32,524 nucleotides of DNA from Clostridiales bacterium. GTDB lineage: Bacteria > Bacillota > Clostridia > Lachnospirales > Lachnospiraceae. The stretch covers positions 1 to 32,524 of the forward strand of contig JAHAFI010000034.1 of NCBI GenBank assembly GCA_018374355.1, in the 5' to 3' direction. Under the pieces are notes generated by a model. The model was not told the origin of the DNA. It saw only the letters and a list, made by a program, of their open reading frames with translations, and did not search any database. Made by a program: the position numbers and the translations under genes. Of the stretch, positions 8,616 through 16,834 are shown piece by piece (the stretch's first letter is position 1; each line of letters begins with the position of its first letter).

Positions 8616-9923
8616 TTATTCTTCATATGTTTTCCATACTTCAGTCATCTCGTCAATGGCCTCTTCTTTTGTGATTTCACCTAATAAAAATCTGTCAATG
8701 GATGGAATCAGTTCTGCATCAATACCTGATGGGAAAACGTAACTTCCCCAAGCTCCTGTTTTGTTTTCATTCATATAGTTCAAAATATCGGATAATACCG
8801 GTGAGTCCGCAGGAACTACACCTTTGATCGGAGATAACAGCTTTGCTTCATTGGACATCCAGCCAATCGCTTCTTCTGATGTAGCCAGCCAGTTCACAAA
8901 TTCAAGTGCTTCTTCCAGATGCTCTGAATTTTTAGATACATGGAAACCGCCTGCCGCAGCCGTATACACTTTCGTATCTTTTGGGTCTTCACTTAACGGA
9001 TAACCCATCATACCAAGATTACAATCCGGATTGGCTTTTTCAGCATTTCCTACGATCCAGTCTCCACTAACCATCATGGCAGCTTCACCCATTCCCAGTC
9101 TTGCTCCCGCTGCAGCAAAGTCATCGTCAAAAGGACTTTCCTGTGTATATTTTCCTACCATTTCTGCCCCGGCAAAAATTTTATGGATAAAGTCATAATC
9201 TTTTAATTCTGTTTCTTTTGCTGATAATTTTGCAATATTTTCCTGATAGTTCTCATCTACACCATATGGAAAACCAAAAAGCTGATTTCTTATATACTCG
9301 GAACCATATCCCTGTGCAAAAGGAATGTAACCTGCATCCTGAATTTTCTTACAGGCATCTTCTAATTCTGTCAGTGTTTCAGGCAATTCTGTAATACCTG
9401 CTTCTTCAAAAATATCTTTGTTATACAGGATTCCCCAACCCTGACTCATAAATGGAATAGCAGTTAATTCGCCGTTCTCTGCTCTGTACTCATCACCGAT
9501 CAATACATTTTCCACACAGGCTTCATTTTCCAGATTGTAGCTGACCGGAGCATACAGTTCATTCATATTAAATGGTCCGCTCAGAAAAATATCCGGAACT
9601 TCATCTGTTGAAACCCTTGTCTGCAAAATTTTATCATAATCAGCTCCGATACATTCTACTTTCAGCGTTACATTTGGTTTCACTTCTTTGTAGAGATCTA
9701 CCAGTGTCTTAAACTGATCCTGATACTGTTCCAGATAATGGAAAATCGTAAGCTCTACAGTTTCTCCATCTCCTGCTTCCTTGGTTTCCTCTGTTGACTT
9801 GTCTGCTGTTTCTCCCGTCGATTCTTTTTCCGGCTGTGTAGTTTCTTTTCCTGTACCACATCCTGTCATTAAAGAACCTGCCATGACCGCACTCATAAGG
9901 AGTGCAACACTTCTCTTTTTCAT
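8616..9923 (-). CDS. Sugar ABC transporter substrate-binding lipoprotein
   Basis: 435-residue extracellular solute-binding protein family 1 lipoprotein. The signal peptide MKKRSVALLMSAVMAGSLMT ends in a lipobox with Cys22 (TGC); a Thr/Glu-rich linker follows. The body has the usual pattern: VELTIFHYLEQ at the start, VPDIFLSGP, GWGILYNKDIFEEAGI, and AAMMVSGDWIVG. The start at 9923 is chosen because AAAGGAGG lies close upstream and it puts the signal peptide at the N-terminus; an in-frame start at 10013 would add 30 unlikely residues. It captures the oligosaccharide for the two permeases and the GH31 enzyme downstream. Its promoter has a poor -35, consistent with activation by the YesN-like regulator next door. 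Confidence 0.94.
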   Translation of the reverse strand: MKKRSVALLMSAVMAGSLMTGCGTGKETTQPEKESTGETADKSTEETKEAGDGETVELTIFHYLEQYQDQFKTLVDLYKEVKPNVTLKVECIGADYDKILQTRVSTDEVPDIFLSGPFNMNELYAPVSYNLENEACVENVLIGDEYRAENGELTAIPFMSQGWGILYNKDIFEEAGITELPETLTELEDACKKIQDAGYIPFAQGYGSEYIRNQLFGFPYGVDENYQENIAKLSAKETELKDYDFIHKIFAGAEMVGKYTQESPFDDDFAAAGARLGMGEAAMMVSGDWIVGNAEKANPDCNLGMMGYPLSEDPKDTKVYTAAAGGFHVSKNSEHLEEALEFVNWLATSEEAIGWMSNEAKLLSPIKGVVPADSPVLSDILNYMNENKTGAWGSYVFPSGIDAELIPSIDRFLLGEITKEEAIDEMTEVWKTYEE

Positions 9924-9964
9924 TGTTAAATCCTCCTTTGATTCTTTCGTTTTATTGTATGCAC

Positions 9965-9993
9965 AGTATATCTTACACTCTGCACAAAATAAA
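9965..9993 (-). promoter_or_regulatory. Probable activator-dependent promoter of the sugar ABC-GH31 operon
   Basis: Minus strand: -10 TATACT (9965-9970), 17-base spacer, weak -35 TTTATT (9988-9993). Two direct TGTGCA copies, at 9960-9965 and 9981-9986 (21 bases apart), flank the -10. This is a candidate target of the AraC-type regulators; no footprint logic proves it. Confidence 0.4.
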
Positions 9994-10072
9994 TGAACTT
10001 TTTTGACCATCATTTGTAATATTTTGCTCGTACTATCTTTTCATCCCTCTTCTGTATTAATCATTCCAACCA

Positions 10073-10126
10073 AAATGCCCTATAGTCACAAAACATCTAT
10101 CTGCATTTTGTTCCTATAGGGCATTT
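10073..10126 (-). terminator. Terminator after the response regulator gene
   Basis: AAATGCCCTATAG (10073-10085) pairs with CTATAGGGCATTT (10114-10126); an inner ACAAAA/TTTTGT pair extends it. It lies ten bases after the response regulator stop and separates the regulatory unit from the transport operon. Confidence 0.8.
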
Positions 10127-10135
10127 CTTATTCAT

Positions 10136-11593
10136 CTAAAAATCTTTTTTGTATTCTTGGGGATTCATTCCATATTTTCGCTTAAACTGTTTGCTAAAAT
10201 AGCTTAAACTCTCAAATCCAACTTCCTGTGCTACATCTGACACTGTTCTTTCCGTCGTTTTCAAAAGATCTTTCGCTTTTTCCAAACGAATGGTATTGAG
10301 ATATTCGCTGAAATTCACTCCCATATACTTAACAAACATCCGGCTTATTGTCGATGCATTAAAGTAGAACCGTTCTGCCATATCCATCTGTGTAATCTTA
10401 CTTTTATAATTTTCCTCCAGATAAAATACCATCTGCCGCATCTTCTCCGGAATCCGATTATTTTCCGTTTCCAACATTACACAAATTTTCTCATAGTAAT
10501 CTCCTATCCATCTTTTACCAAAATCTATAGTAACCATATTTCCGGCAGCGTATAATTCTTCCATTTTCTTCGAAATAATTTCCTGAGAGTAAACTTCCTT
10601 TATGTTCAGTCTTTTCCCTACATCATATAAAAAGGCTGACATAAAAATTTTCAGCTCATAAATCGTAAACGATTCTTTCTGCAATAGTTCGCCAAACATC
10701 TCATTTAAATTCTTTGCAAATCCCGATTCGTTATGATGCTGTATACAGGACACCACATCAGTCACCCAAGCCTTAACCTCCGTATGTACAGCCGGTGGTT
10801 TTTTTAAATTTTTTCTCTTGTATACTTTGGTTTTCCCATTCAAATTCACATAATTTATGTACTCACAGATTTCTGTGCAGCGTTTCTTCACATCTGCCTT
10901 TTCTATCTCTTCTTCATACACTGCATATCCTTTTATTCCGTGCCTCTTTTCCAGCGATAATAAAATACGTTCTAAAAGCACTTGGAGTTCGGGCAAAAAA
11001 GTTCCACACCGGAAGCAAAAGGCAAATTTATAATTACTGTTTCCTGTATCGAATAATTCTACTTGAGAAATCTGATGTTCGACCTGTTGAATCAGAAAAA
11101 ATTTTAATAAATCCAATGAGTTATTAAAGTTTTTCTTCAAGATCTCCGCAAAATCTTCGATAAAAATTCCAAACACCTGTCCTTTTTCTACAATGGGGGC
11201 TCTCTCTTTTGCAGTCCCCATGTTCCAGTTGCCTGCAACCTTTTGAATTGCTGTCTTTATCTGTTTTTCATCAATGGGTTTTTGAATATAATCAACCACA
11301 TATTTTTTCACAATTGCTGCTTTTGTATACCGAAAATCCGTGTATCCACTTACTACAATAACTTTTGCATTGCATTCATTTTCATCCAACATATTTAAAA
11401 GGTCAGCCCCATCCATAATTGGCATATTCATATCAAGAAAAATCAAATCCGGCTTCACATCTTCTATCATTTTGTATCCCTCAAATCCATTTTGGGACTC
11501 AAAAATCTCTACCTCCGGATTATCACGAAACCCACCTAATACTTTGATGCTTTCTCGTGTTCCCACTTCATCATCGATTATTACTATCCTCAT
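10136..11593 (-). CDS. Response regulator, YesN-like (receiver plus AraC DNA-binding domain)
   Basis: 485-residue two-component regulator. The receiver domain (about 1-120) has acidic residues Asp7/Asp8, phosphoacceptor Asp54 in FLDMNMP and Lys105 in YIQKPID. A middle region of about 250 residues of unclear fold follows, as in YesN-type proteins. The C-terminal 100 residues form an AraC double helix-turn-helix (ITQMDMAERFYFNASTISRM; TVSDVAQEVGFESLSYFSKQ, then GMNPQEYK). The start has GGAGG five bases upstream and overlaps the kinase gene by 23 bases. Its likely target is the adjacent sugar ABC-GH31 operon, the usual arrangement for YesMN systems. Confidence 0.93.
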   Translation of the reverse strand: MRIVIIDDEVGTRESIKVLGGFRDNPEVEIFESQNGFEGYKMIEDVKPDLIFLDMNMPIMDGADLLNMLDENECNAKVIVVSGYTDFRYTKAAIVKKYVVDYIQKPIDEKQIKTAIQKVAGNWNMGTAKERAPIVEKGQVFGIFIEDFAEILKKNFNNSLDLLKFFLIQQVEHQISQVELFDTGNSNYKFAFCFRCGTFLPELQVLLERILLSLEKRHGIKGYAVYEEEIEKADVKKRCTEICEYINYVNLNGKTKVYKRKNLKKPPAVHTEVKAWVTDVVSCIQHHNESGFAKNLNEMFGELLQKESFTIYELKIFMSAFLYDVGKRLNIKEVYSQEIISKKMEELYAAGNMVTIDFGKRWIGDYYEKICVMLETENNRIPEKMRQMVFYLEENYKSKITQMDMAERFYFNASTISRMFVKYMGVNFSEYLNTIRLEKAKDLLKTTERTVSDVAQEVGFESLSYFSKQFKRKYGMNPQEYKKDF

Positions 11594-13322
11594 CGTATCC
11601 TCCAGATATTCTTATTTCAACACAAAACCAGTCATTTTTATACAGTTTCATAGATGCATTCGGATACTTCTGCTTAATTCGAAAGTTCACACTCTGCACT
11701 CCCGTATGTTCAGAAATAATATAGTCGTCACACTCCTCCAATTCTTTATTCAGCCGAACAATCTCTTCCTCCTCCATGCCCCATCCATTGTCACACACTT
11801 TTATTGTAACCATATTTTTCATACATGAAATTTCCAGTTTGATTTTATAATCTTCCGTCTTTCCTTTAAAACCATGCACAAAACAATTCTCTACCAATGG
11901 CTGGATAATCATTTTAGGCACAATAAAATTCGGCAACTCATCCGGCCGGTCAATATACATATCCAGCTCATCTACATATCGAAATTTCTGAATGTTTAAA
12001 TACTCTGTCACATTTTCCAGTTCTTCCGCTAAAGTAACTTCTCTGCTTCCCAGATTCAAACTATATCGTAAAATCTTTCCCAGCGAAGTCAGCATAGCAT
12101 TGATCTCAAATGCATTTCTCCGTAACGCCATAAACTGAAGAGTCTGCAAAGCATTATACAGAAAATGCGGATTAATCTGTACCATCAGCATATTCAACTG
12201 TGCCTTTTTCTCCCTGTATCTGGCTTCACTTTTTTCATCAATCAACTGATTGATTTCTCCCATCATCATTGAAAACTGTTCTGCCAGACTCTGCATCTCC
12301 TCTATATCTACTTTGATTTCTGTTTCTATGTTTTCTTCGGATTCTCTGAATTGTTCAATCGAGCCTGTAAATTTTTCTATGGGTCTTCGGACGATCCGTG
12401 ATAGTACAAGAGCAATTACCGCTATAATGACAATCACCAGACCAAAAAGCATAAGCATACCATTCTTGAATGGCATCATATCATCTGATATTTCCTTGGT
12501 TGAAATACTTTTAATCACATAATACGGAAAACTTTCCAGTTTGCGTTTCATAATCAAATAGTCTTTTTTGTATCGGGAAACCCCTTCCGGCGCATCCATT
12601 AATGCGTTATCAAAATCATCTGGCATTTCTTCGTCAAATTCTTCATACGCAAACTTCTCCCCTTCATCCAAAATAAAATTCCTTCCCAAATCTCTGGGGT
12701 TCGGCCTGAAAAAAACAGGTTCAAAAAGACTTTTGTTATAAATAATTTCAATTCGGGCAATCGGTCTCTGGTCAACGTTCGTAATATTCTGATGAAAACC
12801 CAACTGATATTCATCCTTTTCCTCATTTCTCAATGTGCCAATCGAATACCCCTGTTCCTCTGCCGGATAGGAAAGTTTAAAATATGAATCTGCCTCTTCC
12901 TCTGTTTTTACCTTGTAAAATCTTGTGGTGGCATTCCTCTTTTTATAAATCATCAGTTTTGCACTCTCCACATAGAAAGCAACTGAATCGATATTATCAT
13001 CGCTGTAAAATATAGCATTGACTTTTCCATTCAGAATATTACGATTTTCAAACTCATCTACTTTTTTCCGTTTCAGAATATCCATTACTTTATCATCGCT
13101 GTAAATCAGCACCGATTTATCTTTTACATCTTTGAATATATTGTCGCACAGGCGTGCAAGATACAGTATATTTTCTTCATATAAGGCAATCTGTTTATCT
13201 TCTACCGCCTCTGCTGTTTTTTTCCACATAATGAATATTCCTGCCGTAATTGGAATCAATACACCAACCAGCACGCTGAAAAATATGCGGTTACGAAAGC
13301 TCTTCCTTATCCTTTTCCACAT
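11571..13322 (-). CDS. Sensor histidine kinase, YesM-like
   Basis: 583-residue membrane kinase. The first membrane segment is near residues 13-33 and the second near 288-309; the 250 residues between form an extracytoplasmic sensor. A HAMP-like segment (RRPIEKFTGSIEQF) follows, then the His_kinase family motif QINPHFLYNALQTLQFM with His386. The ATPase domain has the N box (IIQPLVENCFVHGF) and G box (VCDNGWGMEEEE). GAGG lies seven bases upstream of the start. It follows the AraC gene by 28 bases and overlaps the response regulator gene, so all three form one unit. It probably senses the sugar bound by, or delivered with, the neighbouring lipoprotein. Confidence 0.93.
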   Translation of the reverse strand: MWKRIRKSFRNRIFFSVLVGVLIPITAGIFIMWKKTAEAVEDKQIALYEENILYLARLCDNIFKDVKDKSVLIYSDDKVMDILKRKKVDEFENRNILNGKVNAIFYSDDNIDSVAFYVESAKLMIYKKRNATTRFYKVKTEEEADSYFKLSYPAEEQGYSIGTLRNEEKDEYQLGFHQNITNVDQRPIARIEIIYNKSLFEPVFFRPNPRDLGRNFILDEGEKFAYEEFDEEMPDDFDNALMDAPEGVSRYKKDYLIMKRKLESFPYYVIKSISTKEISDDMMPFKNGMLMLFGLVIVIIAVIALVLSRIVRRPIEKFTGSIEQFRESEENIETEIKVDIEEMQSLAEQFSMMMGEINQLIDEKSEARYREKKAQLNMLMVQINPHFLYNALQTLQFMALRRNAFEINAMLTSLGKILRYSLNLGSREVTLAEELENVTEYLNIQKFRYVDELDMYIDRPDELPNFIVPKMIIQPLVENCFVHGFKGKTEDYKIKLEISCMKNMVTIKVCDNGWGMEEEEIVRLNKELEECDDYIISEHTGVQSVNFRIKQKYPNASMKLYKNDWFCVEIRISGGYDEDSNNR

Positions 13323-13350
13323 ATAATATCCTCATTTACTATTTTTACCC

Positions 13351-14091
13351 TTACTGAACAGTTACAAACTTTCTGTACTTCCCGGGACTGATTCCCACCT
13401 CTTTTTTGAATACCTTCGTGAAGTAGCTCACATCAGCATACCCTACCTGATATGCAATTTCAGAAACAGACAAAGAACTGTACACCAGCATCCCTTTAGC
13501 AGACTCCATTCTTTTCTTTGTTTCATATTGTCCCGGAGTAACTCCAAGGTTTTGGCGAAAAACTCGGATCAATTGATTTTTCGAATAGCCACTGTACTTT
13601 GCCAATTCTTGTAGTGATATCGTATCAGGAAAATTTTTTTCAATCATATCGCATACCTGCCGCACACTCTCTGCAATCTGTTTTTCCCCCTGATATTCCA
13701 TTACTTCATGAACTACCGGTTTTAACCACAGCAGTGCCAAATCTGTCTTTCCCAGTTCATGATATCTTACTACCTGATGCAGCATATCGCACAGCATCTT
13801 ATTTTGTCTCGCAATTCTCTGTACAGGTTTTTCCAATTCTCCGCCAAAATAGACTGTCGTTACTTTAAGCGGGTTTTTCGGATCATGGGTGCAGGAATGA
13901 TTTTCCCGCAAATCAAATAAAAAAATATCTCCCGGAATAATATCATACGCTTCATCATTTACTTTAATATGTGCTCCTCCCCCATCAACACACCATAGAT
14001 GAAAACCGCTCCAGTTATTGTCATCTGACTCCCAGCTCCAGTTCGCCCCACATTGAATCCTGTCTGTTAATTTAATTTCCAGTTCAATCAT
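13351..14091 (-). CDS. AraC family regulator with cupin sensor domain
   Basis: About 246 residues: an N-terminal cupin-type ligand-binding domain (DGGGAHIKVNDEAYDIIPGD, then LFDLRENHSCTH) and a C-terminal AraC double helix-turn-helix (SLQELAKYSGYSKNQLIRVF; SVSEIAYQVGYADVSYFTKV; GISPGKYRKF). The start is doubtful. ATG at 14091 lies only about three bases from the expected transcription start; the alternative TTG at 14109 lies between the -35 and -10 and so would not be in the message. It is first of three regulatory genes and divergent from the UroD-like gene at 14237, which it may also control. Confidence 0.88.
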   Translation of the reverse strand: MIELEIKLTDRIQCGANWSWESDDNNWSGFHLWCVDGGGAHIKVNDEAYDIIPGDIFLFDLRENHSCTHDPKNPLKVTTVYFGGELEKPVQRIARQNKMLCDMLHQVVRYHELGKTDLALLWLKPVVHEVMEYQGEKQIAESVRQVCDMIEKNFPDTISLQELAKYSGYSKNQLIRVFRQNLGVTPGQYETKKRMESAKGMLVYSSLSVSEIAYQVGYADVSYFTKVFKKEVGISPGKYRKFVTVQ

Positions 14092-14100
14092 TATGGTGAT

Positions 14101-14129
14101 ATAGTACAATTATTGATTTATATTGTCAA
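14101..14129 (-). promoter_or_regulatory. Strong sigma-A promoter of the AraC-kinase-regulator unit
   Basis: Minus strand -35 TTGACA (14124-14129), 17-base spacer, -10 TACTAT (14101-14106). The expected start site near 14094 is almost at the ATG at 14091, so the message would be leaderless or nearly so. ATTGA/TCAAT inverted repeats overlap the -35 and spacer and could be an operator for the divergent pair. Confidence 0.6.
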
Positions 14130-14152
14130 TATTATTTTTCTCTTTTATTTTG

Positions 14153-14170
14153 TATAATTTTCAGAAGAAA
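14153..14170 (+). promoter_or_regulatory. -10 element and CodY-like box before the UroD-like gene
   Basis: TATAAT at 14153-14158 gives a plausible -10 with no good -35. AATTTTCAGAAGAAA (14156-14170) matches 12 of 15 positions of the CodY consensus AATTTTCWGAAAATT and would cover the start site. Matches of this quality also occur by chance in AT-rich DNA. Confidence 0.35.
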
Positions 14171-14236
14171 TCACATATTCGATTTATCTTTTATCCATTT
14201 TTTATACTTTTTTTGCTTTCAGAAAGGAGTTTTTCT

Positions 14237-15343
14237 ATGAAACAAAACCTTACACCTAAAACCAGAATTTTAAATGCTCTGCAAGGATTGGAAATTGACC
14301 ATGTACCATGGTCTCCTTTTCTCGCTTATTATTGGGATTTTTTACCAAAATCCATACAAAGCAAAGGACAGTTTTCTTATTTGAAAGATATGGGAGCCGA
14401 CCCAATTTTACGGGGTTCTCATGAATTATTCAAAGTAAACTACAAAAACTGCACCATTTCCACTTCCGTGCAGGGAAATACAAAGACAATAACATATGAT
14501 ACTCCGGTTGGCAGTCTTCAGGAAATTTATACATTTACTCCCCATTCAAATTCATGGTTTTTAACCGGGCATCCTGTATCAGAAGAAGAAGATTTCAAAA
14601 TTCTTCAGTTTATCTATGAAAATATGGAACTTACAGAAAACTTTACAGCTTTTCATAATGACTTTCATACCATCAAGGATGAAGGCCTTTTGCTCCCATT
14701 GCTCGGAGTTCGTTCCAAAACCTCTTTTCAGGCTCTTGTGGAGCATTGGTGCGGCACAGTTAATCTTACCTATGCTTTATTTGATTTTGAGGAAACCGTC
14801 GCAGAATGCCTTGCAGTTATGAACGAAAAAGATATGGAAACTGCAGAAATTTCCGTAAAGTCAGATGCCGAAGCCTTTTTGTTTTACGAAGACAGTTCAA
14901 CGACCAATATCAGTCCTGCTTTTTTTGAAGCTTATACGCTGCCTGCCATTAATCATTGGGGTGAAATTTTGCATAAAAATGATAAACTATTAATTCACCA
15001 TGCATGTGGCCATCTAAAAGATTTGCTTCCACTGATGAATCAGTCTGCTGCTGACGTAATCGAATCGGTGTCACCCCCTCCAACCGGGAATATCGATATT
15101 CCGGAAGCCTTCCTTTTATTGAATCAAAATAAAGGAATCATTGGCGGACTTGAGCCTACCTTTCTTCTTAATTGCAGCTTACAAGACTTGGAGAAACGTG
15201 TACACGATCTGCTTTCTTCAACACAGGGCAGACGCTATATTCTGGCTAACAGCGATAGCTGCCCACCGAATGTCACATATGAGAAATTTTTACTAATCAA
15301 CCGCATCATACAGGAGTCTTCAAAGTCAAAAAAACCGCTGTAA
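14237..15343 (+). CDS. UroD/MtaA-superfamily methyltransferase-like protein, full zinc triad
   Basis: 368-residue soluble protein of the uroporphyrinogen decarboxylase superfamily, closer to the methyltransferase branch (MtaA/MtbA) than to heme-pathway UroD. The branch binds zinc through His-x-Cys plus a distal Cys; here His255 and Cys257 are in IHHACGHL and Cys341 in ANSDSCPPN. YEDSSTTNIS and GGLEP are other shared stretches. The start at 14237 has GAAAGGAG upstream, whereas the longer reading from 14123 begins with a hydrophobic non-homologous stretch. Divergent from the AraC gene and convergent with a paralogue at 15520. No corrinoid protein or heme gene is nearby, so it probably does not make coproporphyrinogen; a methyl-transfer or C-C lyase reaction on an unknown substrate is likelier. 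Confidence 0.85.
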   Translation: MKQNLTPKTRILNALQGLEIDHVPWSPFLAYYWDFLPKSIQSKGQFSYLKDMGADPILRGSHELFKVNYKNCTISTSVQGNTKTITYDTPVGSLQEIYTFTPHSNSWFLTGHPVSEEEDFKILQFIYENMELTENFTAFHNDFHTIKDEGLLLPLLGVRSKTSFQALVEHWCGTVNLTYALFDFEETVAECLAVMNEKDMETAEISVKSDAEAFLFYEDSSTTNISPAFFEAYTLPAINHWGEILHKNDKLLIHHACGHLKDLLPLMNQSAADVIESVSPPPTGNIDIPEAFLLLNQNKGIIGGLEPTFLLNCSLQDLEKRVHDLLSSTQGRRYILANSDSCPPNVTYEKFLLINRIIQESSKSKKPL

Positions 15344-15353
15344 GCAACGGGGC

Positions 15354-15391
15354 ATCAAATTTGCAGCGCTGCAAAGCAGCGAGGTATTTGA
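15354..15391. repeat. Small two-part hairpin after the UroD-like gene
   Basis: CGCTGC (15367-15372) pairs with GCAGCG (15376-15381) inside an outer TCAAAT (15354-15359)/ATTTGA (15386-15391) pair. It sits directly before the 62-nt repeat element and may be part of one larger structure. Confidence 0.5.
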
Positions 15392-15393
15392 CC

Positions 15394-15455
15394 CTCGCAG
15401 CAGTCACCAAATGGATCTGCAAGTATATCCGCTTGGCTCGTTGCCTGCGGGAATA
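15394..15455 (+). repeat. 62-nt structured intergenic repeat, copy 1
   Basis: About 53 of 62 positions match 22822-22883 without gaps. The element folds: CGCAG pairs with CTGCG, CCAA with TTGG, and an inner ATCTGC/GTATAT stem has one mismatch. Both copies lie just after a plus-strand gene, in the same orientation. Confidence 0.75.
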
Positions 15456-15459
15456 AAGT

Positions 15460-15510
15460 GCTAAGCTCCCAGCATTCCGGAAGTACCGAATGCTGGGAGC
15501 TTAGCGTTTT
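15460..15510. terminator. 18-bp perfect hairpin between convergent UroD-like genes
   Basis: GCTAAGCTCCCAGCATTC (15460-15477) pairs perfectly with 15488-15505, then GTTTTC follows on the plus strand. It can terminate transcription from both convergent genes. Confidence 0.85.
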
Positions 15511-15519
15511 CATAACCCT

Positions 15520-16605
15520 TTACTGAAATGTTTCAACTACTTTTGTAATCGCCTTGAGATTTTCAATCGGTGTTCCATAAGAAACCGCATCCCCTGTACT
15601 TAAAATAAATCCACGTTCCCCACGCATTTTTTCAAGAATCATTCTCGCTTCTTCCGCACTTTCTTTTGTATTCATCCTAGACAGCTTCGGCGGATCAATT
15701 CCCCCAATAATTACTTTATTATCCCCCCAAACTCTTCTGGCTTCCCATGCGTAAAGATCACCTGTACATGGCGGACATAGCGAATCAATGCCGTCCTGAA
15801 GCCCGTCTTTGATCTCATGCTTAAACGCATTCAGGCAGCCGCACATATGCGTTATAAACATCTTATCCGATTTATGCAGCAGATTCGCATACTCATTGAT
15901 TAACGGCACAGAATATTTCATAAACATATCTCTGCTCATAACAGTTGATGATGTATCCTCATACGCAAAAACAACCTTTGCAGGATACTCCGCTAAAATC
16001 CTATATTGCTTCAAATTATTTTCATGCATTGCATTCAGCAATTCATTCATCTCTTCTTCATAATCATACATAAGAAAAACTGTATTCTCAACCCCCGCCA
16101 AATGCTGCAGCAATTGTTGAATCGGTGTCAGCATACCACTGGGCGTAGCCATCCCGTCATCACCAATCAATCGATCTCTTTCCACAAATTTCGCAATATT
16201 CTCTTTAAAACTCATATTCTGAACAACATACTCATAAATCTTCATATCTTCCACTGACTCAATCAGAGGACGGGTAATAAAAGAAGTTTCCCCGGAATAC
16301 TTCCTTTCCTCAAAAATTTTTCCTACCGGAGTTTCATACCATGTTCTGTAACTTTTATTCTCTCTACTCTCCTCCACCCGTATTTCCACACAATCATAAC
16401 AAGCTTCCGGCCCCGCAACATGCCTTTCCATAATATCATTGCCAATATACCTCATCGCCTCCAGAATATCCATATGAATACTCTGTTCCGGCAGCGATCT
16501 GATAAAATAATCATCAATCAACGGTGACCATGCAAACCGATCCACCTCCTTTTTATAAAACGTATTTAAAAGCCTTTCCCTACTTGTCATCCCAAAATTC
16601 TTCAT
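15520..16605 (-). CDS. UroD/MtaA-superfamily protein, distal zinc Cys missing
   Basis: 361-residue paralogue of the protein at 14237, collinear over its whole length. It keeps His253-x-Cys255 (ITHMCGCLN), but the position of the third zinc ligand is Val341 (STGDAVSYG). It has extra cysteines at 257, 277 and 280 (CGC; LCPPCTGD) that could replace it. AYEDTSSTVMS and IIGGIDPP match the paralogue. The start at 16605 is chosen because AAGGAGG lies six bases upstream; the ATG at 16626 overlaps that region without a site. It has its own extended -10 promoter. The different ligand set suggests the two do different steps or form a heteromer. Not heme UroD by context. Confidence 0.85.
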   Translation of the reverse strand: MKNFGMTSRERLLNTFYKKEVDRFAWSPLIDDYFIRSLPEQSIHMDILEAMRYIGNDIMERHVAGPEACYDCVEIRVEESRENKSYRTWYETPVGKIFEERKYSGETSFITRPLIESVEDMKIYEYVVQNMSFKENIAKFVERDRLIGDDGMATPSGMLTPIQQLLQHLAGVENTVFLMYDYEEEMNELLNAMHENNLKQYRILAEYPAKVVFAYEDTSSTVMSRDMFMKYSVPLINEYANLLHKSDKMFITHMCGCLNAFKHEIKDGLQDGIDSLCPPCTGDLYAWEARRVWGDNKVIIGGIDPPKLSRMNTKESAEEARMILEKMRGERGFILSTGDAVSYGTPIENLKAITKVVETFQ

Positions 16606-16678
16606 CCTTTTCCTCCTTCTTATCATATTATCCGAGCCGCTAACCTCTGCTTCCGCAAGCCCTCCAAACTTATCTACT

Positions 16679-16707
16679 ATTATATCAGTCCCTCCACCCC
16701 CAACAAA
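16679..16707 (-). promoter_or_regulatory. Extended -10 promoter of the second UroD-like gene
   Basis: Minus strand TGATATAAT (-10 TATAAT at 16679-16684 with TG one base upstream) and a weak -35 TTTGTT (16702-16707) at 17 bases. Leader of about 67 bases. Confidence 0.5.
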
Positions 16708-16834
16708 CTGATTTTTTTGCCCCCCATTTGTACTATTTTGCCCTCATTTTCCCCTTCCCACCAGCCGAGGCCCTTCAGGGCCAATGGCGCCCCCTCCATA
16801 CCAGCCACCCTACCACCTTCCACAATCGTTGGCA
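16708..16834. other. C-rich intergenic stretch, no gene
   Basis: Pyrimidine-rich plus strand with one short hairpin, GGCCC-ttca-GGGCC (16769-16782). Open frames across it lack ribosome-binding sites and family features. Nothing else recognised. Confidence 0.4.

Noticed and set aside
9924..10135. Catabolite-repression (cre) site before the sugar operon
   Set aside because: No sequence close to the TGWAARCGNTWNCW consensus was seen here.
14237..16605. Heme-pathway uroporphyrinogen decarboxylase (hemE) call
   Set aside because: The His-x-Cys zinc motif and sugar-locus context fit the methyltransferase branch, and no other heme gene is present.
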